A stretch of 64,000 bases of DNA from the NCBI RefSeq assembly GCF_001050135.1, contig NZ_CP012040.1:4481001-4545000 (forward strand), in the 5' to 3' direction. Under the pieces are notes generated by a model. The model was given only the letters and a program-made list of their open reading frames with translations. It was not told the origin of the DNA and did not search any database. The DNA is from Cyclobacterium amurskyense (GTDB lineage Bacteria > Bacteroidota > Bacteroidia > Cytophagales > Cyclobacteriaceae). Positions 56,756 to 63,720 of the stretch are shown one piece after another. The position numbers were made by a program, and so were the translations under genes. Positions within the stretch are counted from its first letter, which is position 1, and each line of letters opens with the position of its first letter.

Positions 56756-56816
56756 GGTTTGTAGGGGTTGAGATTTTTTTGAAAATAATTTGTAGTTTGG
56801 ATAATATTTGATTTCC

Positions 56817-57446
56817 ATGAGTAAATACAACCCAAATATCCACCATCGCAGGTCTATTCGGTTAAAGGGATACGATTATTCGCAAGCAGGATTGTATTTT
56901 ATCACAATATGTTGTCAGGACAGGATTTGTCGTTATGGGCAGGTTGAAAATGGCAAAATGAAATTGAATGAATATGGTAAAATCGCACATAATGAATGGT
57001 TAAATACACCCAAAATTCGCACAAATGTCGAATTGGGAGAATTTGTAATTATGCCAAACCACATCCACGGCATCATCGAAATACACGATAGGGGCGAATT
57101 GAATTCGCCCGTAACCAAAGAATTGAATTCGCCCGCAACCAAAGAATCGCATTCGCCCGTATCCAAAGAATCGCACGAGCGTAAGGGCGTTTGCAATACG
57201 CCCCCACACCCCATCCCACAACAGCCACAGCCCCCAAAATCACCATCAAATAATATTGGTGCGATTGTTCGAGGATATAAATCATCTGTTACCAGACAAA
57301 TTGGGTTGTTGGGGATTAAGGGAAAATTATGGCAACGCAATTATTATGAACACATCATCCGCGATGAAAAAGCATTTCAAAATATATCTGAATACATAAA
57401 AAATAATCCGATCAAATGGATGGGTGATAAATTTTATTTGAAATGA
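56817..57446 (+). CDS. REP-associated tyrosine transposase (Y1/RAYT)
   Basis: A 209-aa Y1-type single-strand transposase. The ATG at 56817 is preferred over an in-frame TTG at 56808. The start NIHHRRSIRLKGYDYSQAGLYFITICCQDR and MPNHIHGIIEI (HUH motif His82, His84) are family hallmarks. The C-terminal part has GKLWQRNYYEHIIRDEKAF and ISEYIKNNPIKW; the tyrosines in NYYEH (176-177) are candidates for the catalytic residue. An insert of three and a half eight-residue repeats (residues 94-121) separates the HUH motif from the C-terminal domain. It normally acts on REP-like hairpins flanking the gene; candidates start 30 bp downstream. Confidence 0.93.
   Translation: MSKYNPNIHHRRSIRLKGYDYSQAGLYFITICCQDRICRYGQVENGKMKLNEYGKIAHNEWLNTPKIRTNVELGEFVIMPNHIHGIIEIHDRGELNSPVTKELNSPATKESHSPVSKESHERKGVCNTPPHPIPQQPQPPKSPSNNIGAIVRGYKSSVTRQIGLLGIKGKLWQRNYYEHIIRDEKAFQNISEYIKNNPIKWMGDKFYLK
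57096..57179 (+). repeat. In-frame 24-bp tandem repeat in RAYT gene
   Basis: Three full 24-bp units at 57096-57119, 57120-57143 and 57144-57167 plus a half unit to 57179. They encode ELNSPVTK, ELNSPATK, ESHSPVSK and ESHE. Overlapping the first unit, GGGCGAATT-G-AATTCGCCC (57092-57110) is a perfect 9-bp-arm palindrome. Confidence 0.9.
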
Positions 57447-57476
57447 ACGGGGAAATTCCTGTCTTGGGATAATCTG

Positions 57477-57667
57477 CAATTCTATATTTATGAGTAGTCC
57501 GTTATAATGCGGTAACTAAGGCTTCGGCTCTGCTCAGCCAACGTTTCTGTTTCGCCCATCCAGTTGTAATTTGTAATTACACCTTCTTATCTTTTGGAAT
57601 TGGTAATTCCATTACCAATTGATAACTGGTTACGATCCGCATACTAAGACTTCGACTCCGCTCAGTC
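57477..57667 (+). repeat. REP-like repeat family B, copy 1
   Basis: Starts 30 bp after the transposase stop. It opens AATTCTATATTTAT, carries GGCTTCGGCTCTGCTCAGCC (57520-57539), then a GTAATTTGTAATTACACC/GGAATTGGTAATTCC block (57563-57625), and ends with a second GACTTCGACTCCGCTCAGTC (57648-57667). Copy 3 (63268-63470) has the same opening and order. Likely the transposase's substrate, by proximity. Confidence 0.75.
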
Positions 57668-57695
57668 ACCCCATCGTTATTCTAATCGGTTTTTT

Positions 57696-58769
57696 TCATT
57701 GCTTATAAGCAGAATGAATGGATACAAGGAAAGCGAACAATCCTAGCCCTGAAATAAGCAGTACAGGAAAACCAAAGATGATCAGGAAAAAAAGGGAAAA
57801 GAAGCTAAAAATAGCATTTCTAGGTAAATCTGAAATTTCTTTTGAACTATTGATTATTGCATATAAGCCGAGGTTCAAAGATATAAGCAGTAGTGACAAT
57901 GAGAGGGCCTGCCCAATATTTGGGAGGTCTGGAAAATGAATTGCCAAATACAAAAGTTCAGCTACAATGATTTGAAGGGTACTGTAAAGGTGTAACCAGG
58001 CTTTTCGAAGAAAAGGGCGGGGTAGATTAAGAAAATAGGCTAGTTTACCTTGCTCAAATTCCTTTTTCTCCAACCAGATGGGGAAGTTAATGTAGGCCAC
58101 ACAAAGTAATCCAAATTGCAACCACCTTTCGTCATAGGTATCTGTTGTATAGGAATAAAAGAATAGTTTAAGTAAGATTAATTGGAGGATTTTTGAGGCC
58201 AATAAAAGTAGAGGTCTGTTTTCCTTAAGATGAACGAGCAGCCAATAAGCTCTTTTAATAGGGAAGTTTTTTAAACCATACTGTTTTAATGGAATGGGTT
58301 TTTGTTCAGGTAAAGCCTGAGAAAGCATTGTAACCAATAAATTCTTATGAGCGAAAAACATAACAGTTAGCAAAAACCAGAGGAAAAATGGTTGATACCA
58401 GTAGCCCATTTCTATTGCCAGGTAGGTTAAGAAGGAAGCATAAAAAAGCAGTAACAAGTGGTTACAAATCCAGACACCCAATTGATACCTGGAAAAATCT
58501 TTGGCATTAAAAAGTGCCAATTGATGAAATACTCGGTATTTAAGTCCTTGGATTAAATTAATATGGAAGCGGTATTGGAGCAAGCCATAGATCACAAACA
58601 CTAAAAGTAAGGTAGCAAAAGCAAAGGGATGTTGTAAGATTCTTTCACCAATTTTGATGTGCTGAGGCCCTTCCATTAAAAGCCCAAATACAATAAAGAC
58701 CACTACAAAAAAACCAAAATAAGCTTTGTAAAATGGGCTGACAAAAGCTTTTACAAATATATTTTTCAT
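57696..58769 (-). CDS. ABC transporter permease-like membrane protein
   Basis: A 357-aa polytopic protein with about eight to ten hydrophobic helices, e.g. FGFFVVVFIVFGLLMEG, AFATLLLVFVIYGLLQY, FFLWFLLTVMFFAH, ALSLSLLLISLNLGLYAI and FSFFSLFFLIIFGFPVLLI. No enzyme motif is visible. It starts 5 bp after the ATP-binding protein gene, so the two form a transporter. It does not closely resemble the common ABC-2 permeases I know. The cargo is unknown. Confidence 0.75.
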   Translation of the reverse strand: MKNIFVKAFVSPFYKAYFGFFVVVFIVFGLLMEGPQHIKIGERILQHPFAFATLLLVFVIYGLLQYRFHINLIQGLKYRVFHQLALFNAKDFSRYQLGVWICNHLLLLFYASFLTYLAIEMGYWYQPFFLWFLLTVMFFAHKNLLVTMLSQALPEQKPIPLKQYGLKNFPIKRAYWLLVHLKENRPLLLLASKILQLILLKLFFYSYTTDTYDERWLQFGLLCVAYINFPIWLEKKEFEQGKLAYFLNLPRPFLRKAWLHLYSTLQIIVAELLYLAIHFPDLPNIGQALSLSLLLISLNLGLYAIINSSKEISDLPRNAIFSFFSLFFLIIFGFPVLLISGLGLFAFLVSIHSAYKQ

Positions 58770-58774
58770 AGTAG

Positions 58775-59395
58775 CTATTGAATTCTTCCCTTAGAAATGG
58801 TATGTACAGAGTCAAAAGAGATCAAATTAATAAATTCGGTTTGATGGGAAGAGATCAAAAAATTAACCCCTTCAGTTTTTTTTAGTTTAATTAACTCTAT
58901 GAGGTTTTCCAGTGAGGACTTGTCAATGGTTGTAAAAGGCTCATCGAGAATGATCAACTTTGGTTGGCCTAAAAAGGCAAGAAGTAATGAGGACTTTTTA
59001 AGCATGCCTGATGAATAAGTAGCGACAGGTTGTTCCATAAATTCGGTTACGCCAAAGCTCGATTTTAAACGTTCAATTTGATCCCTTGGAGCTTCTTTTG
59101 CTTTGGCAACAAACAGGATGAGCTCACTCAAGCTTAAAAATTCGGGGTAAAGTGGTTCAGCTTCAGCATAATTGACCTTCTTTCGAAATGCCAATGGTTT
59201 CTTTTCAAGGTTTAAATCATCCAATAAAATCTCTCCTTGAAAGGTTTGTATGCCTACTATTGCTTTAAAAAGTGTAGATTTTCCCGCTCCATTTTGACCC
59301 TGGATCAAATGTATACCTTCATTCAATAGCAGGGAATCAATTTCTAATTGAAACCCTGTAGAATATTTTTTTAAGAAATGTTGAATCTCCAGCAT
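58775..59395 (-). CDS. ABC transporter ATP-binding protein
   Basis: A compact 206-aa ATPase. Walker A is GQNGAGKST (33-41), the Q-loop region KKVNYAEAEPLYPEFLSL is present, the signature is ATYSSGMLKKSSLL (in place of LSGGQ), Walker B is KLIILDEPF and the switch histidine is in SSHQTEF. The short length and the YSSGM signature resemble exporters of the ABC-2/CcmA type. It is the first gene of a two-gene operon with the membrane protein at 57696 and lies divergent to the blaI-like gene. Confidence 0.92.
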   Translation of the reverse strand: MLEIQHFLKKYSTGFQLEIDSLLLNEGIHLIQGQNGAGKSTLFKAIVGIQTFQGEILLDDLNLEKKPLAFRKKVNYAEAEPLYPEFLSLSELILFVAKAKEAPRDQIERLKSSFGVTEFMEQPVATYSSGMLKKSSLLLAFLGQPKLIILDEPFTTIDKSSLENLIELIKLKKTEGVNFLISSHQTEFINLISFDSVHTISKGRIQ

Positions 59396-59804
59396 TTTGT
59401 TAATTTAAATCTACTTTATCCCATTCTCCCTTAAATTGAATTTTTTAATAGCGGTGTTTTTACCTGAGAAACCATTTGAAAATGAGCTGATTTTCTACAG
59501 CATACATCTTTATCATTAGAGGAGGGAAGGGTGAACTAGATAAGAACGGCGCATCTTAGATAGTATTGTAGCTTTTTTTTGTGCATCAATCCTTACAAGG
59601 ACGCTATAATTTAACCACTCGACTATATTTATTCCTGCCTTTGAATCCTAATTATAATATACGGGATAAAGTAATCGGAATTGGAGCAAACTGATAGAAG
59701 AGCAATTCTTGCTTTCTAATTGGATGAAATAACAATCTACGATAAGGTCGTAATAAAATGATTTCATCGTAGGTTTTCTGATTGTATGAGACTATATTTG
59801 ACTT
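59396..59804. other. Divergent intergenic region, ABC operon / BlaI-like gene
   Basis: About 410 AT-rich bases between two divergent operons. The right end holds the dyad and -7 box listed separately. No consensus promoter was seen for the ABC operon, and nothing else is recognisable. Confidence 0.5.
59737..59800 (+). promoter_or_regulatory. Putative BlaI-type operator and promoter
   Basis: TACGA-TAAGG-TCGTA (59738-59752) is a dyad. The outer CTACGAT (59737-59743) is also inverted as ATCGTAG at 59766-59772. TATATTTG (59793-59800) is an exact TAnnTTTG box ending 4 bp before the blaI-like ATG, suggesting a leaderless or near-leaderless mRNA. Autorepression by the encoded repressor is inferred. 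Confidence 0.5.
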
Positions 59805-60170
59805 ATGGAAGATTTAATACCACAGGAGGAGCAGGCAATGCGCGTATTTTGGAAGGTTAAAAAGGGAATTGTTAGAGATATTCTTGATCAACTTCCCGAA
59901 CCTAAACCACCTTACACTACATTGGCCTCTACCATTAAGTCATTGGAAAAAAAAGAATACCTCGGCCATAAAACATATGGTAAGACCCACGAGTATTTTG
60001 TGAAGATTTTAGAGTCGGAATACAAAAGGAAAAAGTTCAATAACATCATAAAGGATTTTTTTGAAGGCTCCGTCGATAATGTGTTGTCCTTTTTGGTAAA
60101 CGAAAAGAAACTTACAAGCAAAGAATTAGAAGAGGTGAACAAATTGATAGAAAAGGGAGGCAAATTATGA
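59805..60170 (+). CDS. BlaI/MecI-family transcriptional repressor
   Basis: A 121-aa winged-helix repressor. It shows the family start EDLIPQEEQAMRVFWKVKKGIVRDILDQLP, the DNA-binding helix region PPYTTLASTIKSLEKKEYLGHKTYGKT, and a C-terminal dimerisation helix pair (KLTSKELEEVNKLIEKGG). Members dimerise on TACA/TGTA-like operators and are cleaved or released after signalling by an M56 membrane protease. The stop overlaps the start of the M56 gene by 4 bp (ATGA), indicating translational coupling. A dyad candidate lies directly upstream. In Bacteroidota such pairs usually are not linked to beta-lactamases; none is seen here. Confidence 0.92.
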   Translation: MEDLIPQEEQAMRVFWKVKKGIVRDILDQLPEPKPPYTTLASTIKSLEKKEYLGHKTYGKTHEYFVKILESEYKRKKFNNIIKDFFEGSVDNVLSFLVNEKKLTSKELEEVNKLIEKGGKL

Positions 60171-61414
60171 ACTCATTTTGGAATTTTCTATTAGAAGCAA
60201 GTATAGGTTTAGCCTTGGTTTGGATGGTGCATTGGTTATTTCTTAGGAAGCTTACCTTTTTCGCGTGGAGCAGGTTTTTCCTGTTAGCAGGAGTAGTATT
60301 GTCTCTTGTATTTCCCATACTTGATTTTGATCTTGCCTTGCAAAACACAGTTCCTGTTCGAGAATTTATTTTCTCTATTAATCCAGTTGAAAGTATTGTT
60401 CAAGTGTCAAATTCTTTACCATCCTTTTCAATTTTTGAGGTAGTTGCTTATCTCTATATTGGTGTAGCGGTATTAAAATTTTTATTTTTTGCTTTCGGGA
60501 TTTTTCTGGTTTTCAGAAAGATTAAATGTGCTTCAGTTCAATCATTTAAGGATGCAATGGTTTATATTCATCCTGATTTTAAACCAGCCACCTTTTTCAA
60601 TAAGATTCTGATGCCTGAATTTGAAATTGGTAATAGTGAGGATCAACATATTCTCTTACATGAATCAGAACATGTTCGTCAGGGCCATTGCTGGGATCTT
60701 CTATTCCTTCATATCATAAAATCCTTTTTATGGATTAATCCCTTTGTTTACCTAATTGAAGGAGCTTTAAGAGAAGTTCATGAATACCAAGCAGATAATA
60801 AAGTGATTCAGCGTTTAGGCGTAAAAGCCTATTGCAGACTTTTGGTGAATAATTTAACCAAATATCAACCCAACCCACTTTTTCATGGGTTTAATCAATT
60901 TCAAATCAAAAACAGAATTCTTATGATGAACAAACGCAAATCAACAAATGTAGAAAAGTGGAAATACTTTATTGGGTTGCCGCTATTGGTAATTATGCTA
61001 GGCATAATATCCTGTAATAAGGCAGCACCTATAGAAAAGGTAATGGCAATCAAGTCAGGTTTTAATTTCAAATCAAGTGAAGATCAAAATATAAATGAGC
61101 TCATTAAAGGGGATACAATTCGTTTTTTGGAAAGTAAACTTATAATGAAAGAAGACAATACCTATCATTTTATTGATCCAAATGGTGCAACTAAGGAGGA
61201 AGGGAAATGGAACATAAATGGCAATAAATTGACTATTATTAGTTATGATGGGAATGCGACGGAATACGATATATGGGAAGGTGAAAAATGGAGCGATGGA
61301 TTGCCCATTCATAAAAATGATGCGGATATTAAGGTAGCTGGGAAACCGAAAATAGATGCGATCCAACGGTATCTTGGTGTTTCATGGAGAAAGTCTAAAG
61401 AAGGCGCTTGTTAA
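60167..61414 (+). CDS. BlaR1/M56-family membrane metalloprotease with lipocalin-like C-terminus
   Basis: A 415-aa sensor protease. N-terminal membrane helices include LEASIGLALVWMVHWLFL, FFLLAGVVLSLVFPILDF and VAVLKFLFFAFGIFLVF. The zinc motif is LLHESEHVRQGH (HESEH at 165-169, Glu166 catalytic), followed by REVHEYQADNKV, which supplies the third ligand. A last transmembrane helix (FIGLPLLVIMLGIISC) precedes an extracytoplasmic domain. That domain (about 295-400: LIMKEDNTYHFIDP, EEGKWNINGNKLTIIS) looks like a small lipocalin-like barrel, not a penicillin-binding or TonB domain. It should cleave or trigger release of the coupled BlaI-type repressor on ligand sensing. Confidence 0.88.
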   Translation: MNSFWNFLLEASIGLALVWMVHWLFLRKLTFFAWSRFFLLAGVVLSLVFPILDFDLALQNTVPVREFIFSINPVESIVQVSNSLPSFSIFEVVAYLYIGVAVLKFLFFAFGIFLVFRKIKCASVQSFKDAMVYIHPDFKPATFFNKILMPEFEIGNSEDQHILLHESEHVRQGHCWDLLFLHIIKSFLWINPFVYLIEGALREVHEYQADNKVIQRLGVKAYCRLLVNNLTKYQPNPLFHGFNQFQIKNRILMMNKRKSTNVEKWKYFIGLPLLVIMLGIISCNKAAPIEKVMAIKSGFNFKSSEDQNINELIKGDTIRFLESKLIMKEDNTYHFIDPNGATKEEGKWNINGNKLTIISYDGNATEYDIWEGEKWSDGLPIHKNDADIKVAGKPKIDAIQRYLGVSWRKSKEGAC

Positions 61415-61439
61415 ACAATCTGATAAAGGAAAAAAATTT

Positions 61440-61472
61440 AAAACAATCTAAGATTTGGTCGTAGATTGTTTT
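61440..61472 (+). terminator. Intrinsic terminator after M56 gene
   Basis: AAAACAATCTA (61440-61450) pairs exactly with TAGATTGTTTT (61462-61472) around an 11-nt loop and is followed by further T residues. It lies 26 bp after the stop codon. The loop and arm contain GGTCGTAGATTG, similar to the operator-like sequence upstream of the blaI-like gene. Confidence 0.85.
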
Positions 61473-61545
61473 TTTTATTGGAGAAATTTAAACTCATCCA
61501 CTAGAAATTAATCCTTAAAAAAAATAAGTAAGTCCCCTGTTTTAA

Positions 61546-61753
61546 CCCGGATTATGTAATAGGATTTCTCCGCCCTGACGATAGTCAGGGGTGATGCCTG
61601 TCCCGTGTTTACGGGAAGTGTTGCAATCGCAAGAAAAACGGCTGTTTGGATATTTTAGCATAGCACCGCTATGGTGAAATTGAAAACAGCAACGAAGTGG
61701 CTGATTTTGAAGCGATTTCAGCACGTAATAGATTGTCTATTGCATATTTCGGG
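61546..61753 (+). repeat. MITE-like dispersed element, copy 5
   Basis: 208 bp with left end CCCGGATTATGTAATAGG and right end TCTATTGCATATTTCGGG. It is flanked by TTTAA on both sides (61541-61545 and 61754-61758). This copy has the most perfect first hairpin, CCCTGAC-GATA-GTCAGGG. It lies in the gap between the M56 gene and the convergent amidohydrolase. Confidence 0.92.
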
Positions 61754-61811
61754 TTTAATTTATTGGCAATAATTAATAACTGCAATTACGGAGGGTTTTA
61801 CCCTAATCTAG

Positions 61812-61870
61812 GCGTAATTCGCAATTACACCTTTCTATCATATGGAATTCCATTACAAAAGGTAAATTAT
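61812..61870 (+). repeat. REP-like repeat family B, copy 2 (partial)
   Basis: Contains only the second block of the family: CGTAATTCGCAATTACACC, TTTCTATCATATGG and AATTCCATTAC, aligning with 57563-57625. The REP-like GGCTTCGACTCC part is missing or decayed. The remaining bases to 62112 show nothing else. Confidence 0.55.
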
Positions 61871-62112
61871 TAATAATCGGTGGACTTGGGCATTGATTCT
61901 ACTTACTTAAGCTCGGGTCAGTCACTGGTTGAAAGATGAGAGCTTATAAGCAAGGTTGGCCCAGGCCGCTAAAATCACTTAGTGTTTAGAATACAAGAAG
62001 TTTCCCAAATGAAGAAGTAAATCAAGCATCATACCGCTGCCAGAAAATCCGGTTTAATCTGAAACCAGAAAGATTGAAGGACATTAAGTGTATACTATCG
62101 CTTTGAGTTGCA

Positions 62113-63066
62113 TCAAGCTTTATTTGGGAATTTCCATATTTTTAGGGCATTTTTCCCAAGAAGTAATTCCCTGTCTTGTTCGCTGTAAAAGGAGCAATAT
62201 TTGTCTACAAATTCCAATTCCTGGTCCATGGGCAATTCCCAACGTGGAAAGGGATAGCCTGTGCCCCAAATAAGTTGTTCTGGACCGAATTCTTCATAGA
62301 TGGCCTTGTAAAAGGGTAAGGTATCCTTATAAGGGTACTTTTTGATTTCAGACATTTCATAGGGTTCAGAATTGCTTATCCAAACCTGAGGGAAACGTTT
62401 CAATGCGAACATCTTCCTAAACTCTTCCCAACAGTTCGCAGCTTTCAAATCTGGTTTTCCAGCATGATCAACTACGATTTTTACCCCAGGAAATCTTTCC
62501 GCCATGTCTTCCAACATTGGCATTTGATGGGGGAGAATGTAATAATTGAACACTACACCCAACTTTTCTGCTTCTTTCCATAATGGATAATGCTCAGGTG
62601 AATTCAGCCATGTTGATTTTGGGTCATAAATGGGACTAAACCGCATTCCCTGAAACCCTTGTTCCTTTACCCAATACTTTAAATTTTCTACAATTTTAGG
62701 ATCTTCGGGATTAAGTAAACCATGCGCTACAAAATGGTTTGAATAAGTTTTTAGGCAGTTGGCCATATAGGAATTGTCCCATCCATAGTAACGTGGATTG
62801 ATCAATACACCATAACGAAGCCCGAAGTCCGCCATTTGTTTGATCTGATTTTCTATAGGTGCCTCTATGGATACTTTTAAGTTGGGATTTTCAGGATGCT
62901 TAAAGGGGAATCGCTCATCAAAATTCCAGGTTTCTACGTGGGTATCGATGATTAAACGATTTTTTTGAGCTTTATTCAGATTTGGAGGTAATTGTGTTTC
63001 CTTATATCCCAGGTTTCCCATTAATGGCAAAAGCGCTAGCTTTTTTATCAAATCCCTTCTTTGCAT
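62113..63066 (-). CDS. Amidohydrolase-family (PF04909-like) protein, altered metal site
   Basis: A 317-aa TIM-barrel protein with an export signal containing twin arginine (MQRRDLIKKLALLPLMG). The first metal motif reads IIDTHVETW (His43 kept, second histidine replaced by Glu45). The following elements are GFQGMRFSPIYD, VVFNYYILPHQM, KIVVDHAGKPD and LIWGTGYPFPRWE. In the last, the conserved aspartate of G-x-D-Y/F-P is a glycine (GGC codon, one base from GAC). This suggests a mononuclear-metal variant or loss of activity. Family members are lactonases, decarboxylases or hydrolases. It stands alone, transcribed toward the repeats. Confidence 0.82.
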   Translation of the reverse strand: MQRRDLIKKLALLPLMGNLGYKETQLPPNLNKAQKNRLIIDTHVETWNFDERFPFKHPENPNLKVSIEAPIENQIKQMADFGLRYGVLINPRYYGWDNSYMANCLKTYSNHFVAHGLLNPEDPKIVENLKYWVKEQGFQGMRFSPIYDPKSTWLNSPEHYPLWKEAEKLGVVFNYYILPHQMPMLEDMAERFPGVKIVVDHAGKPDLKAANCWEEFRKMFALKRFPQVWISNSEPYEMSEIKKYPYKDTLPFYKAIYEEFGPEQLIWGTGYPFPRWELPMDQELEFVDKYCSFYSEQDRELLLGKNALKIWKFPNKA

Positions 63067-63267
63067 AGTTGTTACTGTCAGTGTAAATCAATATTGAATT
63101 AAAGGACAATTTTACATAAATACAAAGAAATTGAAATAACACGTTTGTTTTTGTGTTGGTATTTATGAGGTAATCGTATAGACTGTGTTTTTTTGTTGTT
63201 AAATTATCCTTTTCCTCTAATTTGGTTCCCTTTCTGAAAGCGAAAGTCCTTTACTGGAGATAAATTG

Positions 63268-63470
63268 TAATTCTATATTTATAGTTAATCAATCAGCATA
63301 TGGAAACTAAGGCTTCGACTCCACTCAGCCACTGTTTCTTTTTTTCATCGGTTCCGATCTCCGATTAGGCATCGTTACTTTACTGCTAATGTTTCCAATC
63401 TCCTTTTAGGTGTGTTTTGCAATTACACGTTTTATCCAATGGAATTTGCAATTCTATTTCCGATTGATAA
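63268..63470 (+). repeat. REP-like repeat family B, copy 3
   Basis: Opens AATTCTATATTTAT, like copy 1, then AACTAAGGCTTCG with the REP-like GGCTTCGACTCCACTCAGCC (63311-63330). It ends with a GCAATTACACGTTTTATCC and GGAATTTGCAATTC block. It lies in the 650-bp gap between the amidohydrolase and the gene at 63721, in an otherwise AT-rich stretch. Confidence 0.7.
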
Positions 63471-63659
63471 ACGATAATTATTCTGAAACTAGGGTAGAAT
63501 TCCGCTTCATTTAAACGATGGTTTGGAATGGTGTTCTCTTTAAAATTCAAAATTAACTATTGATTTTAAGGAAAATTTTAACCTTAAAAGGATCATATTC
63601 CGTTTAATCAATTACAATTCCATTTATATAAAATTAACTAAAAAATTTGTTGATTTTTG

Positions 63660-63667
63660 TATATTTG
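63660..63667 (+). promoter_or_regulatory. Candidate -7 box for the gene at 63721
   Basis: TATATTTG matches TAnnTTTG exactly, about 53 bp before the ATG. A TTTG at 63646-63649 is too close to be a standard -33 element. Confidence 0.45.
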
Positions 63668-63720
63668 TATACCAGCCTTTAGATTTAAATTTAGATTATT
63701 ACAACTAATTCTAAGTTATT

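Noticed and set aside
57477..57667. MITE-like element and REP family as one repeat type moved by the RAYT.
   Set aside because: They share no sequence; the MITE-like ends with 5-bp duplications do not fit Y1 transposition, which makes no target duplication.
59805..61414. BlaI/M56 pair as beta-lactam resistance genes.
   Set aside because: No beta-lactamase or penicillin-binding sensor domain is present; such pairs are common general regulators in Bacteroidota.
13408..61753. Treating the five dispersed repeats as a CRISPR array or tRNA-like genes.
   Set aside because: Copies are about 200 bp, far apart, and lack spacers, cas genes or a cloverleaf fold.
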